This document shows, in pieces, positions 6,896 to 14,660 of a stretch of 33,052 nt of DNA. Positions within the stretch are counted from its first letter, which is position 1, and each line of letters opens with the position of its first letter. Below the pieces are notes generated by a model. It saw only the letters and a list, made by a program, of their open reading frames with translations, did not search any database and was not told the origin of the DNA. The stretch is from Gammaproteobacteria bacterium HGW-Gammaproteobacteria-3 (GTDB lineage Bacteria > Pseudomonadota > Gammaproteobacteria > Methylococcales > Methylomonadaceae), in assembly GCA_002843155.1 (NCBI GenBank), contig PGZD01000028.1, positions 1-33,052 of the forward strand, written 5' to 3'. The translations under genes and the position numbers were made by a program.

Positions 6896-6965
6896 GCAGA
6901 TCCGCCTCGACACTGATTGAATTTCCCCTTATTCAATAGGCTTGAGTCAACGGATCTGCCTTTTT
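6896..6965 (+). terminator. Long stem-loop with T-run between two cytochrome genes
   Basis: GCAGATCCG (6896-6904) pairs exactly with CGGATCTGC (6951-6959). The interior can extend imperfectly, with TTGAAT against ATTCAA nearer the tip. Five Ts follow (6961-6965), eleven bases before the nirC start. It could end the first cytochrome transcripts and reduce, rather than block, expression of nirC and downstream genes. Confidence 0.55.
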
Positions 6966-6975
6966 ATGGAAAACC

Positions 6976-7281
6976 ATGAAAATCTTCATCCTGTCAGCCA
7001 TGTTGTCCTCTGCCGTTGCCGCACCGCCGCCGGAACCTGCAAGACAACAAGCACTGCGCAACCTGCTCAAACACGATTGCGGTGCCTGTCACGGCCTGAC
7101 CTTGAAAGGCGGACTGGGGCCCGGCCTGCGTCCGGCCGATTTAGCCGATAAATCGAATGAATTTTTGACGGCAACTATTTTAAGGGGCCGCCCCGGTACG
7201 GCCATGCCGCCCTGGAACCGTTTTATCGACAAGAGCGAGGCCGCCTGGCTGGTCGAAATACTCAAAAACCCGCAACCTTGA
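6976..7281 (+). CDS. nirC: NirC-like cytochrome c (haem d1 cluster)
   Basis: This 101-residue periplasmic monohaem cytochrome has a short signal peptide (cleavage near AVAA). The haem site is C35-G-A-C38-H39 and is followed by G-L-T-L-K-G-G-L-G-P-G-L. A later I-L-R-G-R-P-G-T-A-M-P-P-W segment contains the likely ligand Met77. This pattern is characteristic of NirC (cytochrome c55x) in nirS operons, where it can donate electrons to cd1 nitrite reductase or assist d1 maturation. Eleven bases separate it from nirF. A long hairpin with a T-run lies just upstream. Confidence 0.85.
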   Translation: MKIFILSAMLSSAVAAPPPEPARQQALRNLLKHDCGACHGLTLKGGLGPGLRPADLADKSNEFLTATILRGRPGTAMPPWNRFIDKSEAAWLVEILKNPQP

Positions 7282-7291
7282 CGCTTACCAG

Positions 7292-8458
7292 ATGAAATAC
7301 CGATTCCTGATCTTATTGAGCCTGTTTTTTATTGATCCGGTTGCCGCCGATGTGTGCGCTACCGGCGATTTAGGCGTGGTTATCGAGCGCGAACCCGGCA
7401 ATGTGCTGATAATCAATACGACACAACACAAACAGCTCGGCAAAATTGAAAAATTAGGCGATTTATCGCACGCTTCCGTGGTATTTTCCCGCGACCAGCG
7501 CTATGCCTATGTGTTCGGACGGGACGGCGGGCTTACTAAAATCGATTTACTGACCGACAGCGTTGCCAAGCGGATTTTGCAAGCCGGTAATAGTATCGGC
7601 GGCGCCATATCGCAGGACGGTAAACTCATCGCCGTATCCAATTACACGCCCGGCGGCGTTAAAATTTTTTCCGCCGAAAGCCTAGAGCAAATCGCCGATA
7701 TTCCCGCTGTTTATGACGACGGCAAACTGTCCAAAGTCATTGGCCTGGTAGATGCGCCGGGGCAGCGTTTCGTATTCAGCCTGTTCGATGCCGGTGAAAT
7801 CTGGCTGCTGGACATGCGCACACCTGCCGCGCCCGCCCTTCAGAAATTCAAAAACATCGGCAAGCAACCTTATGATGCACTGATAACACCTGACGGACGT
7901 TTCTATATCGCTGGTCTGTTTGGCGAATCGGGCCTTGCCTTGCTGGATTTATGGTCGCCTGAAAGCGGCGTTAAAAAAATATTGCCCGCCTACGGCCAGC
8001 ACGATGAAAAATTGCCGGTTTATAAAATGCCGCATCTGGAAGGCTGGGCCATCGCCGGTGATTACGCTTTTATTCCGGCGGTCGGCCGCCACGAAGTGCT
8101 GGTTATCACTACCGATACCTGGAAGCTGGTCAAAGCCATTCCGGTTGCGGGACAGCCGGTATTCGTAATGGCGCGTCCCGACGGCCGACAAATCTGGGTC
8201 AATTTCGCTTTTCCGGACAATCAGCAGTTACAAATCATCGACGCTAAAGACCTGACCATCGAGAACACCCTCAAACCCGGCAAGGCCGTGCTGCACATGG
8301 AATTTACGCCGCGCGGCGAGGAAGTCTGGGTATCGCTGCGCGACGACAACCAAGTGGTCATCTATGACACCGCAACGCTGGCCGAAGTCAAACGCTTGCC
8401 CGCACAGACACCCAGCGGCATTTTTTTCAGCGCCCGGGCCCATAAAATCGGTTTGTAA
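7292..8458 (+). CDS. nirF: NirF, haem d1 biosynthesis protein
   Basis: This 388-residue protein is a beta-propeller homologous to the d1 domain of NirS but without a haem c site. An N-terminal hydrophobic segment (FLILLSLFFIDPVAA) indicates export. A Cys follows a few residues later, but no clean lipobox is present. Typical NirF stretches are GDLGVVIEREPGNVLIINT, FGRDGGLTKIDLL, LITPDGRFYIAGLFGE and the C-terminal QTPSGIFFSARAHKIGL. NirF acts in a late step of haem d1 synthesis, after siroheme side chains are decarboxylated. It is followed after four bases by nirD, so translation is probably coupled. Confidence 0.92.
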   Translation: MKYRFLILLSLFFIDPVAADVCATGDLGVVIEREPGNVLIINTTQHKQLGKIEKLGDLSHASVVFSRDQRYAYVFGRDGGLTKIDLLTDSVAKRILQAGNSIGGAISQDGKLIAVSNYTPGGVKIFSAESLEQIADIPAVYDDGKLSKVIGLVDAPGQRFVFSLFDAGEIWLLDMRTPAAPALQKFKNIGKQPYDALITPDGRFYIAGLFGESGLALLDLWSPESGVKKILPAYGQHDEKLPVYKMPHLEGWAIAGDYAFIPAVGRHEVLVITTDTWKLVKAIPVAGQPVFVMARPDGRQIWVNFAFPDNQQLQIIDAKDLTIENTLKPGKAVLHMEFTPRGEEVWVSLRDDNQVVIYDTATLAEVKRLPAQTPSGIFFSARAHKIGL

Positions 8459-8462
8459 CGCC

Positions 8463-8921
8463 ATGCTCAGCCCTTTACACAAACATCTGCTCGATGATTA
8501 CCAGCATGACTTTCCGTTGACGCTCAGACCCTATCTGACTATCGCAAAAGCGTTGGGGGTAACGGAAAACGACGTGCTGACAGCCTTCAACAGCTTGATC
8601 GACGATGACTTTATCAGCCGTATCGGCCCCATCATCCCGCCCAATCAACTGGGTAAAAGCACCTTGGTCGCTATGGCGATTCCACCCGGACGTTTAGAGG
8701 GCATTGCCGAAATCATCAGCAGTTTCAGGGAAGTCAACCACAACTATGAACGTGAACACCGCTTCAATCTATGGTTCGTACTAATTGCTTCCAGCAAACA
8801 GCATCTGCAAAACGTCATTCAAAGCATAGAGCGGCGCACCGGTTTTAAAACCCTGCAACTGCCCTTGCTCGATGAGTTTTTTATCGACCTGGGCTTTCCT
8901 TTGAAACTCGACCATGATTGA
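8463..8921 (+). CDS. nirD: NirD-type siroheme decarboxylase subunit
   Basis: The start at ATG 8463, four bases after nirF, gives 152 residues and fits the family better than an upstream in-frame ATG inside nirF. It has the AsnC/Lrp-like fold of NirD/L/G/H proteins: a winged-helix N-terminus (ALGVTENDVLTAFNSLID) and a C-terminal ligand-binding domain with EVNHNYEREHRFNLWFVL. The NirDL and NirGH complexes remove the C12 and C18 acetate carboxyl groups of siroheme in the cytoplasm. The gene overlaps nirL by 8 bp. Confidence 0.9.
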   Translation: MLSPLHKHLLDDYQHDFPLTLRPYLTIAKALGVTENDVLTAFNSLIDDDFISRIGPIIPPNQLGKSTLVAMAIPPGRLEGIAEIISSFREVNHNYEREHRFNLWFVLIASSKQHLQNVIQSIERRTGFKTLQLPLLDEFFIDLGFPLKLDHD

Positions 8922-9417
8922 TGATCGCGACCAAAAATTGCTCGAAGCGGTGCAAAAAGGACTGCCCCTTTGTTCAAGGCCCTATGCGACGCTCGGCCAG
9001 AGCATAGCAATGCCCGAAGCTGAAGTGATCAGTCGGCTGACCCGGCTCAAACAACAGGGCCTGATCAAACGGCTTGGCGTCATCGTCAAACATAAGCGCT
9101 TAGGCTATCGCGCCAACGCCATGGTGGTCTGGAATATTCCCGACACCGACGTTAAAAACCTGGGACAGCAAATCAGCCGGTTTGACTTTGTCACTTTGTG
9201 TTATCAACGCCCCCGCCATTTGCCCGAGTGGCCTTATAACCTGTTTTGCATGATTCACGGCAAAGACCGGAACATTGTTTTGGAGCAATTGAGGTTCATG
9301 ACGGAAACATGCGGGCTGACGCATTACGAGCGTGACATTTTGTTCAGCCGCCGTTGTTTCAAGCAATGCGGCGCCCTTTATAAAACGCCCGCAAGCCAGG
9401 TTTTGGCCTATGGATGA
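8914..9417 (+). CDS. nirL: NirL-type siroheme decarboxylase subunit
   Basis: The protein is 167 residues with the same AsnC/Lrp-like layout. Its winged helix covers about residues 1-55 (LTRLKQQGLIKRLGVIVKHK) and the diagnostic segment LCYQRPRHLPEWPYNLFCMI lies in the second domain. That Arg-Pro-Arg-His element is shared with NirH here but not with the NirD and NirG copies, consistent with paired D/L and G/H subunits. It overlaps nirD by 8 bp and nirG by 8 bp, so the four genes are probably translated as a coupled unit. Confidence 0.9.
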   Translation: MIDDRDQKLLEAVQKGLPLCSRPYATLGQSIAMPEAEVISRLTRLKQQGLIKRLGVIVKHKRLGYRANAMVVWNIPDTDVKNLGQQISRFDFVTLCYQRPRHLPEWPYNLFCMIHGKDRNIVLEQLRFMTETCGLTHYERDILFSRRCFKQCGALYKTPASQVLAYG

Positions 9418-9853
9418 ACTCGACACTAAAATCATCAACACGCTGCAACTCGGCTTTCCGGTTTGCGCCTCGCCTTACCGGCAGGTGGCCGGACAACTCG
9501 GTATAACCGAAGCTAAATTGCTGGCCCGGCTTGAAAACCTGCTCGCTAACGGCACGCTCACCCGCTTCGGCCCGCTATTTCATGCCGAACAAATGGGCGG
9601 CGCATTGACTTTGGCCGCAGTCTCCGTGCCGGTTGCAGAATTTGATAAAATCGCAGGGATCATCAACGCCTTTCCCGAAGTTGCGCATAATTACGCACGC
9701 GAACACACGCTGAACATGTGGTTTGTCATCGCCACCGAAACGCCCCAACAACTGACAGCTACGCTGGCAGCAATTGCCCGGCAAACGGGCCTGACCGTTT
9801 ACAATATGCCCAAAAAACGCGAATACTTCGTCAATCTGAAACTGGAAGCCTGA
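9410..9853 (+). CDS. nirG: NirG-type siroheme decarboxylase subunit
   Basis: The start at ATG 9410, overlapping the end of nirL, gives 147 residues (MDELDTKIINTL). An earlier in-frame ATG lies deep inside nirL. The sequence follows NirD closely in its second half: FPEVAHNYAREHTLNMWFVI is the counterpart of FREVNHNYEREHRFNLWFVL. A short N-terminal wHTH-like domain precedes it. It should pair with the NirH-type protein encoded three bases downstream. The D/G naming follows gene order and the shared HNYxREH motif. Confidence 0.88.
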   Translation: MDELDTKIINTLQLGFPVCASPYRQVAGQLGITEAKLLARLENLLANGTLTRFGPLFHAEQMGGALTLAAVSVPVAEFDKIAGIINAFPEVAHNYAREHTLNMWFVIATETPQQLTATLAAIARQTGLTVYNMPKKREYFVNLKLEA

Positions 9854-9856
9854 TTC

Positions 9857-10333
9857 ATGCTGGATGCCACCGACCGCGCCATCATCGATGCCACCCAAGC
9901 CGGTTTGCCGCTGACGCCCGAACCTTATCAGGCACTGGCCGAGGCGCTGAACTTAAGCGCCGATGAAGTGATGCAAAGAATAAAATCCATGCAGCGGCGC
10001 GGCGTCATACGTCGTATCGCCGCCGTACCCAACCATTACAAACTGGGTTATCGCTATAACGGCATGACGGTCTGGGACGTTCCCGATGAACAAATCGACG
10101 TACTGGGCGCTCGGGTCGGTCAACTGGATTTTGTCAGCCATTGCTACCACAGACCTCGGCATTTGCCGGAGTGGCCGTATAACCTGTTTGCCATGGTGCA
10201 CGGCAAAACCCGTGAGCAAGCCGACCTTCAAATCGAACAGATCGCCCGATTGCTTGGCGATGCCAACCGTGGCCATTGCGTATTGTTCAGCACCCGGATC
10301 CTGAAAAAAACCGGATTCAGGCGTAGCGCTTGA
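9857..10333 (+). CDS. nirH: NirH-type siroheme decarboxylase subunit
   Basis: This is the 158-residue final gene of the haem d1 cluster, three bases after nirG. It repeats the NirL features: RGVIRRIAAVPNHYKLGYRY after the winged helix and HCYHRPRHLPEWPYNLFAMV in the second domain. No nirJ (radical SAM) or nirE (uroporphyrinogen methyltransferase) follows. The next 690 bases are non-coding. Precursor siroheme must come from elsewhere, and the final propionate chemistry done by NirJ needs a gene outside this window. Confidence 0.9.
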   Translation: MLDATDRAIIDATQAGLPLTPEPYQALAEALNLSADEVMQRIKSMQRRGVIRRIAAVPNHYKLGYRYNGMTVWDVPDEQIDVLGARVGQLDFVSHCYHRPRHLPEWPYNLFAMVHGKTREQADLQIEQIARLLGDANRGHCVLFSTRILKKTGFRRSA

Positions 10334-10440
10334 TTTTTGTCTTGCGGCTTGTTTTCTTACAAAAAACCGCCGGATTTAAAACCTCATAGAAAACTTCAAC
10401 GCCGGTCATCCCATCGCTACAATACAAACCACGAAAGCAT

Positions 10441-10462
10441 AATTAATCTATGTTATTTAACA
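10441..10462. promoter_or_regulatory. AT-rich shared motif A (copy 1)
   Basis: The core CTATGTTATTTAACA matches 14315-14336 over 22 bases with a single difference. The second copy contains a perfect palindrome of TATGTTAT and ATAACATA. Conservation of length and flanks suggests an operator or activator site shared by the genes at 11023 and 14661. Confidence 0.55.
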
Positions 10463-10534
10463 AATATCAGCCAGTCATATGCTCTATTATCGTACGAATT
10501 TCTTTCATGCCTTGATTATCGGACGCTGATTTTA

Positions 10535-10557
10535 ATTAAACTATGCTATATGACTAT
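10535..10557. promoter_or_regulatory. AT-rich shared motif B (copy 1)
   Basis: ATTAAACTATGCTATATGAC (10535-10554) differs by one base from 14213-14232 upstream of the gene at 14661. Like motif A, it contains a TATGNTATATRAC core, so A and B are probably two versions of one binding site. Confidence 0.55.
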
Positions 10558-11022
10558 CTGTGCCATTGCCTCATAGCTTCATGCTTTTTTTATTGCAATG
10601 GCCTGAAAGTACCGAAATATTTTTATCCGTTACATATCATATACTTATATAATCACTCCATCGAGCAGCAGGTTGCCCCGAATACATCCGAATAACCGTC
10701 GGTATCAATAGACAGGCAGGGGGGCGACACTGAAACCGGCTGGTTTTGCTCCTGCTGCACCAAAAATGAAAACTTCTTCTGAAATAAAACAAGCCCATAC
10801 CGGCCTTTTCAAAGTTTGCCAAAGACTTTAATAATTAATAAATCCAATAAGTTAAATATTAATCAAGGATGCAGTAAAGCGATGACAAGATTTTTTACAA
10901 AGAAGAAACCACAGTGCAATTAATATTGCGGTATGAATTTTGCTTTTATATTCTGCGTTATGCGAGTAATCCGCAAAACGCATCTTTAATTCAGACTCTG
11001 AACTTGCCTGGAGGCTTTCAAA

Positions 11023-11829
11023 ATGAAAATAACAAATACTCTGTCACTAGCTGCATACAGCGGCATCGCTCTCGGTCTGCTTGCCGTCAACCCGCAAGCG
11101 GCGGCGCATACCCGACTGGAACATCCGGTCGTTAAAGAAGGCGTCAGAACCGATACTAACGTTGTCATTCCGCACGGCTGCGACGGCCAACCCGTCATCG
11201 GCAATGTTTTCTTTTTCCCCAATCAAACCGATTCCCGCGTCCAGACTTCAACGGACAGTTTCGCAACCTTTACTGATTCGCCCTTGACGGCGCTTGACTT
11301 TCTTCAGTCGCGCGTATTGATAACGCCGATCAAAAGCCGGGAGGTTTTTGATTTGGAAGAAAGGATTGCTGACACAGAGGGCAACGGCCTGGGGTTTTGG
11401 GCGGCCATCGGCGAAATCCCGGCATCGGGCTGGGTGGGCAAGCTCCCGGTGCGGATAGGCGCGGCCAACATTGCAACAGATTCGTGTGCAAAAAGCGTGA
11501 CGATAGTTCCGGCCATTGCCAATGTTTGCGCACTTTCCAAAGCTTCCGCGCCAAATTTCAATGCTGAAAACAGCGGTGGTCTGGTTGATTTATGGACTGC
11601 GCCTGACAATGGCACCCCGTTTGACGCCCCGGCCTGGAATTTTCCTGCCAGCTATAAAATCGAACGCGACCTGGAAAACAATCCATTCCCGGCAAGCTGT
11701 GATCTCGATGGCGACGGCATCGACGCAGGAGAGACGTTTGATGTGCGTATTTTCCCTTCGGCGGCGCAGACGCTTAAAGACATGCCGGTCTTCTTTGACG
11801 GCGTACAAGTTTGGCCTACACCGGAGTAA
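11023..11829 (+). CDS. YcnI/DUF1775-like secreted protein, putative copper binding
   Basis: This 268-residue protein follows a good RBS (CTGGAGG). The signal peptide (residues 1-28) ends PQAAA, so the mature chain is predicted to begin with His29. The next part contains NVVIPHGCDGQPV, like the PHGCDG signature of YcnI/DUF1775 proteins. In that family the N-terminal His helps bind Cu(II) in a mono-histidine brace. The rest is longer and more divergent, with four Cys including the PHGCDG one. Near the C-terminus is D-L-D-G-D-G-I-D-A-G-E, an EF-hand/dockerin-like calcium loop. It stands alone after an AT-rich control region shared with the operon at 14661. Copper binding is inferred. Confidence 0.7.
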   Translation: MKITNTLSLAAYSGIALGLLAVNPQAAAHTRLEHPVVKEGVRTDTNVVIPHGCDGQPVIGNVFFFPNQTDSRVQTSTDSFATFTDSPLTALDFLQSRVLITPIKSREVFDLEERIADTEGNGLGFWAAIGEIPASGWVGKLPVRIGAANIATDSCAKSVTIVPAIANVCALSKASAPNFNAENSGGLVDLWTAPDNGTPFDAPAWNFPASYKIERDLENNPFPASCDLDGDGIDAGETFDVRIFPSAAQTLKDMPVFFDGVQVWPTPE

Positions 11830-12136
11830 GCTGAAATCGCTATCGACAAGACATATTCAAAGACGACAAAGCTAACCACGGCTTAACATGTCGGCCGCCT
11901 GATTCATCGGGCGGCTCTCCCGCTTCAGCGTATGCTGACCTACCCTTCTTTCGTGTTAACACTAACGTCTTTATTTTTCAAGGCAATCGGGGCTTGATAC
12001 CGCATACGGAAGACCGAACGAAACAATCGAGTAGCAGCTTCAGCCTTAAATTCTTATTTTTTATATTTACCTAAACAAGAAAATTTGGTATAAAGTCCGA
12101 TTAATTATTGATACAAGGCACAGCAAGAGGTTATTC
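11830..12136. other. Non-coding stretch between the YcnI-like gene and rpmB
   Basis: It contains a GC-rich stem (GCCGCC 11894-11899 with GGCGGC 11910-11915) without a T-run, possibly ending the YcnI-like transcript, and the rpmB promoter (12066-12094). No gene is seen. Confidence 0.5.
12066..12094 (+). promoter_or_regulatory. Promoter candidate for rpmB-rpmG
   Basis: TTTACC (12066-12071) and TATAAA (12089-12094) are separated by 17 bp, 43 bases before the rpmB start. Confidence 0.5.
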
Positions 12137-12373
12137 ATGTCCAGAGTCTGTCAAGTAACGGGCAAGCGCCCTGTTACCGGTAACAACGTTTCACACGCGC
12201 ACAATAAAACCAGAAGACGCTTCAACCCGAACCTGCACTTCCATAGATTTTGGGTAGAAAGTGAAAATCGCTGGGTTCGCTTACGCGTTTCCGCCAAGGG
12301 TATGCGAATTATCGATAAAAAAGGCATTGACGCCGTTCTGGCCGATGTCCGCAAAAACGGCGTAAAAGCTTAG
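12137..12373 (+). CDS. rpmB: 50S ribosomal protein L28
   Basis: This 78-residue L28 starts [20 protein letters not shown] and contains [17 protein letters not shown], which are standard bacterial L28 sequence. It is full length. An AGAGG ribosome binding site precedes ATG 12137. It is followed after 14 bases by rpmG in the usual rpmB-rpmG order. L28 is a large-subunit protein needed for late 50S/70S assembly. Confidence 0.98.
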   Translation: MSRVCQVTGKRPVTGNNVSHAHNKTRRRFNPNLHFHRFWVESENRWVRLRVSAKGMRIIDKKGIDAVLADVRKNGVKA

Positions 12374-12387
12374 AAGAGGATTAAACA

Positions 12388-12543
12388 ATGCGCGATAAAA
12401 TCAAACTGGTGTCCAGCGAAGGCACAGGGCACTTCTACACAACCACCAAAAACAAACGCACCATGCCCGAAAAAATGGAGATCAAAAAATTTGATCCCGT
12501 GGTGCGCAAGCATGTTCTGTACAAAGAAGCTAAAATCAAGTAA
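12388..12543 (+). CDS. rpmG: 50S ribosomal protein L33
   Basis: This short gene (51 residues) begins at ATG 12388 behind AGAGGA. The product begins [20 protein letters not shown] and ends VLYKEAKIK, matching gammaproteobacterial L33 over its full length. It is the zinc-free type, with no CxxC pairs. The partner gene rpmB is immediately upstream and a hairpin terminator is immediately downstream (12571-12599). Confidence 0.97.
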   Translation: MRDKIKLVSSEGTGHFYTTTKNKRTMPEKMEIKKFDPVVRKHVLYKEAKIK

Positions 12544-12570
12544 CGCTTAGTAATTTACTTCGCCAGTTCC

Positions 12571-12599
12571 AAAAGCCACGATTTAACCGTGGCTTTTTT
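12571..12599. terminator. Bidirectional terminator between rpmG and the cNMP/rhodanese gene
   Basis: GCCACG (12575-12580) pairs with CGTGGC (12588-12593), preceded by four As and followed by six Ts. It can end transcription from rpmG on the plus strand and from the convergent minus-strand gene ending at 12624. Confidence 0.85.
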
Positions 12600-12623
12600 G
12601 TGTGCAACAGCCCGAAGTTTGCT

Positions 12624-14021
12624 TCAGCCACCTGTATTTTTCTTTAAACTGTCCAATACCGCCGTTAATTTTTCCGTCTGCTTGCGGAGCATCCGGTATT
12701 GTTTTTCCACCGCTTCCTTCTCGCTCTCCAGTTGCCTGCATTTACGCACAAGCTGACTATTGTTTTCCAGTAATTCATTATTGTCTTTGCGCAATTGCTC
12801 AAGCTCCGCTGCCGGGTATCGTCCCCCTGCATCATCCGGCGCTTGCCCTGAAATTAGAGGCGGGGGTATTTCTTCCCGGGCGACAATACTGGTCTCTCGG
12901 CCGTCATCGATGCTGAATGAGGCCGCTGTTTTTTTGAGTTCCGGTGGAATATCAGCCATGCCGCCCGCAAGAACCGAAGCCTTGAATTTGTTTTTCAGCA
13001 GCAAAAATGCCGCAGCCATACTGGTTTTACCGTCGTCGCATACCACAATGACGGGCCTGGCCCGATTCATCGTTTTAAGCTGGATACGCAAGGTAAAAAA
13101 TGGCGCGTTGATGCTGTCATTCAGATGACTCCGGCTATGGGCTTCCGACGAACGCACATCGAGCAGCAACGCACCTTCCGCCAATTGTCTGCGCATTTGC
13201 TCGAAGTTGACATATTTCAGACTGGGTTGCCGGATCAGGGTAATGAAGTCTTGTTTCGGCAAACGTAACAAAGTGACCGGGGTGAGGGCGGTGATCGTCA
13301 CATTCCTGGGCTTTTCCGAAAGCAACGCATCTTCTCCGAAAGTATCGGAAGCTCTGAGTAGCGCCAACTTGATTTCTTTGGCGTTTTCAGAGGGTTTGCG
13401 CGTAACCAGACACTGCCCGGCCTTGATCAGGTAATAATAATCACCCATATCTCCTTGACGCAGTACGACCTCACCTTTATCGACACTGATTTCTTCGAGA
13501 CTGATCAATATTTTCTGCAGATTCGCGGGCGGCAAACGCTGAAAAATGGGTGATTCTAATAAAGTTGTCATCCAGTCTTCAGAACTTTCTTCCGGCTCAT
13601 CAATGACCATGTAACTGTTATCCTCTTCATAGACAAGCGACGACAAATAGCTGGAGGTATCTTTCGTCAATCTTAAAAAACGCACAGGGCTTCGGGCTAC
13701 GCCATCTATTTTTCTCGGAATCTGATGCGCTAGAGCAAAGCGAGCGGATTCGCTGCCTGCCTTGATGGTTTCGATTTTCAAGCCTTGGGCCTGAAGCGAA
13801 ACTTCGCCGCTCAACAGATACAGCAGATCGCCGTCGGCATCCCCTTGTCGAAACAACACCGCACCGACATCGGCCTGCTCGACAGAAACCGTCCGGCACA
13901 GTGTTTCAAAATGCGGCACGGGCAATGTCGCCAAGGGAATCAAACGGCGAATAGCCTGCCCATCGGAAGAATTTAAATCGACCGCCATAGCCACTTGAGA
14001 TTCATTAATATCGACATTCAA
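12624..14021 (-). CDS. Double cyclic-nucleotide-binding domain, rhodanese and coiled-coil protein
   Basis: This 465-residue soluble protein has four parts. A degenerate cNMP-binding domain covers about 30-120 (VLFRQGDADGDLLYLLSGEV). A better one covers about 155-270 (VVLRQGDMGDYYYLIKAG, then FGEDALLSEKPRNVTITAL). A rhodanese domain at about 275-370 has the active-site loop VVCDDGKTSMAAAFLL, so the catalytic Cys is present. A charged coiled coil from about 405 to the end includes ELEQLRKDNNELLENNSQL. There is no DNA-binding HTH, so it is not a Crp/Fnr regulator. Such proteins may link cyclic nucleotide or redox signals to sulfur chemistry or protein partners. The role is unknown. It appears monocistronic and convergent with rpmBG. 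Confidence 0.85.
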   Translation of the reverse strand: MNVDINESQVAMAVDLNSSDGQAIRRLIPLATLPVPHFETLCRTVSVEQADVGAVLFRQGDADGDLLYLLSGEVSLQAQGLKIETIKAGSESARFALAHQIPRKIDGVARSPVRFLRLTKDTSSYLSSLVYEEDNSYMVIDEPEESSEDWMTTLLESPIFQRLPPANLQKILISLEEISVDKGEVVLRQGDMGDYYYLIKAGQCLVTRKPSENAKEIKLALLRASDTFGEDALLSEKPRNVTITALTPVTLLRLPKQDFITLIRQPSLKYVNFEQMRRQLAEGALLLDVRSSEAHSRSHLNDSINAPFFTLRIQLKTMNRARPVIVVCDDGKTSMAAAFLLLKNKFKASVLAGGMADIPPELKKTAASFSIDDGRETSIVAREEIPPPLISGQAPDDAGGRYPAAELEQLRKDNNELLENNSQLVRKCRQLESEKEAVEKQYRMLRKQTEKLTAVLDSLKKNTGG

Positions 14022-14212
14022 AATTTTACGACCGCCGACAAAGCATCAGACACATAAAGTCCTACGCGCCGTCACAAGCAGACCGTAATGAATATCTATC
14101 GGCAATGGGAGAAAATTCCATAACCACGTTAAAGCTTATAAAAAACTCAGTATAGCTTAATTTAAAATAATCGACGCCTCCCGGTTGGCGCAGATTCGCA
14201 AAACAAAATTTT

Positions 14213-14254
14213 ATTAAACTATGTTATATGACATATTTTTTATGTCATATGACC
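14213..14254. promoter_or_regulatory. AT-rich shared motif B (copy 2) with a neighbouring half-match
   Basis: ATTAAACTATGTTATATGAC (14213-14232) matches 10535-10554 with one difference. Five bases after the core ends, TATGTCATATGACC (14241-14254) gives a second, partly palindromic version of the same site. Confidence 0.55.
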
Positions 14255-14314
14255 TTTTTTTTGAGTTTTTTCAATGATGGCTTTGCAGGTCAGTGATATA
14301 GCGTCTCTTATATT

Positions 14315-14338
14315 AATTAATCTATGTTATATAACATA
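14315..14338. promoter_or_regulatory. AT-rich shared motif A (copy 2), perfect palindrome
   Basis: TATGTTAT-ATAACATA (14323-14338) is a perfect 16-bp palindrome. Together with its left flank it matches 10441-10462 at 21 of 22 positions. Spacing and half-sites differ from Fnr, Crp and canonical Zur boxes, so I assign no regulator. Confidence 0.6.
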
Positions 14339-14660
14339 TTTGGCGCTTTAACGTTCTTGTCCTTACTGCGTATTTAATGTCCGACAGGCACAAAAGCCGT
14401 GATTCTTTGAATGATTTCTTCAATTGACTTGCAAATTGTAATCTCTTGCCTTCAAGTCAGTCGCTGAATTAAAAATAGATATAGCTGTCATATCAATAGC
14501 CTGAAATTTCTTTTTGCACATTTAAAAACTGCCCGGCGCAGAGCCGCAGAAAACAAAATGCTTCACAAAATATGGCATAAATACTGTATTACTTTTAAAT
14601 TGGATAACAAAAAAATCACAGGGATGCGATAACAGTTGACTACACAGGAGAAAACCTATC

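Larger units (their letters stand above)
10334..11022. other. AT-rich non-coding region upstream of the YcnI-like gene
   Basis: No credible gene is seen. The stretch is clearly richer in A and T than its neighbours and holds two motifs (10441-10462 and 10535-10557) that recur almost unchanged before the gene at 14661. A short ATG-initiated frame at 10914 has no family resemblance. The leader ends with a CTGGAGG ribosome binding site before the gene at 11023. No obvious terminator follows nirH. Confidence 0.6.
14022..14660. other. AT-rich non-coding control region upstream of the DUF3570 operon
   Basis: No gene is seen. It contains motif B (14213-14235), a related GTCATATGAC site (14241-14254) and motif A (14315-14338), in the opposite order to the region before 11023. 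It also holds the start region of the convergent-side cNMP/rhodanese gene. The plus-strand gene at 14661 has an AGGAG ribosome binding site just upstream. Confidence 0.6.

Noticed and set aside
10601-10800. Cobalamin- or c-di-GMP-type riboswitch before the YcnI-like gene
   Set aside because: Some GC stems (AAACC/GGTTT near 10730) are present, but the required conserved boxes are not.
12624-14021. Crp/Fnr-family transcription factor
   Set aside because: cNMP domains are present but no HTH. The C-terminal part is rhodanese and coiled coil.
14315-14338. Zur or Crp/Fnr binding site
   Set aside because: Half-sites TGTTAT and ATAACA abut with no centre gap, unlike the Zur box, and Fnr/Crp half-sites are not present. 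No regulator is assigned.
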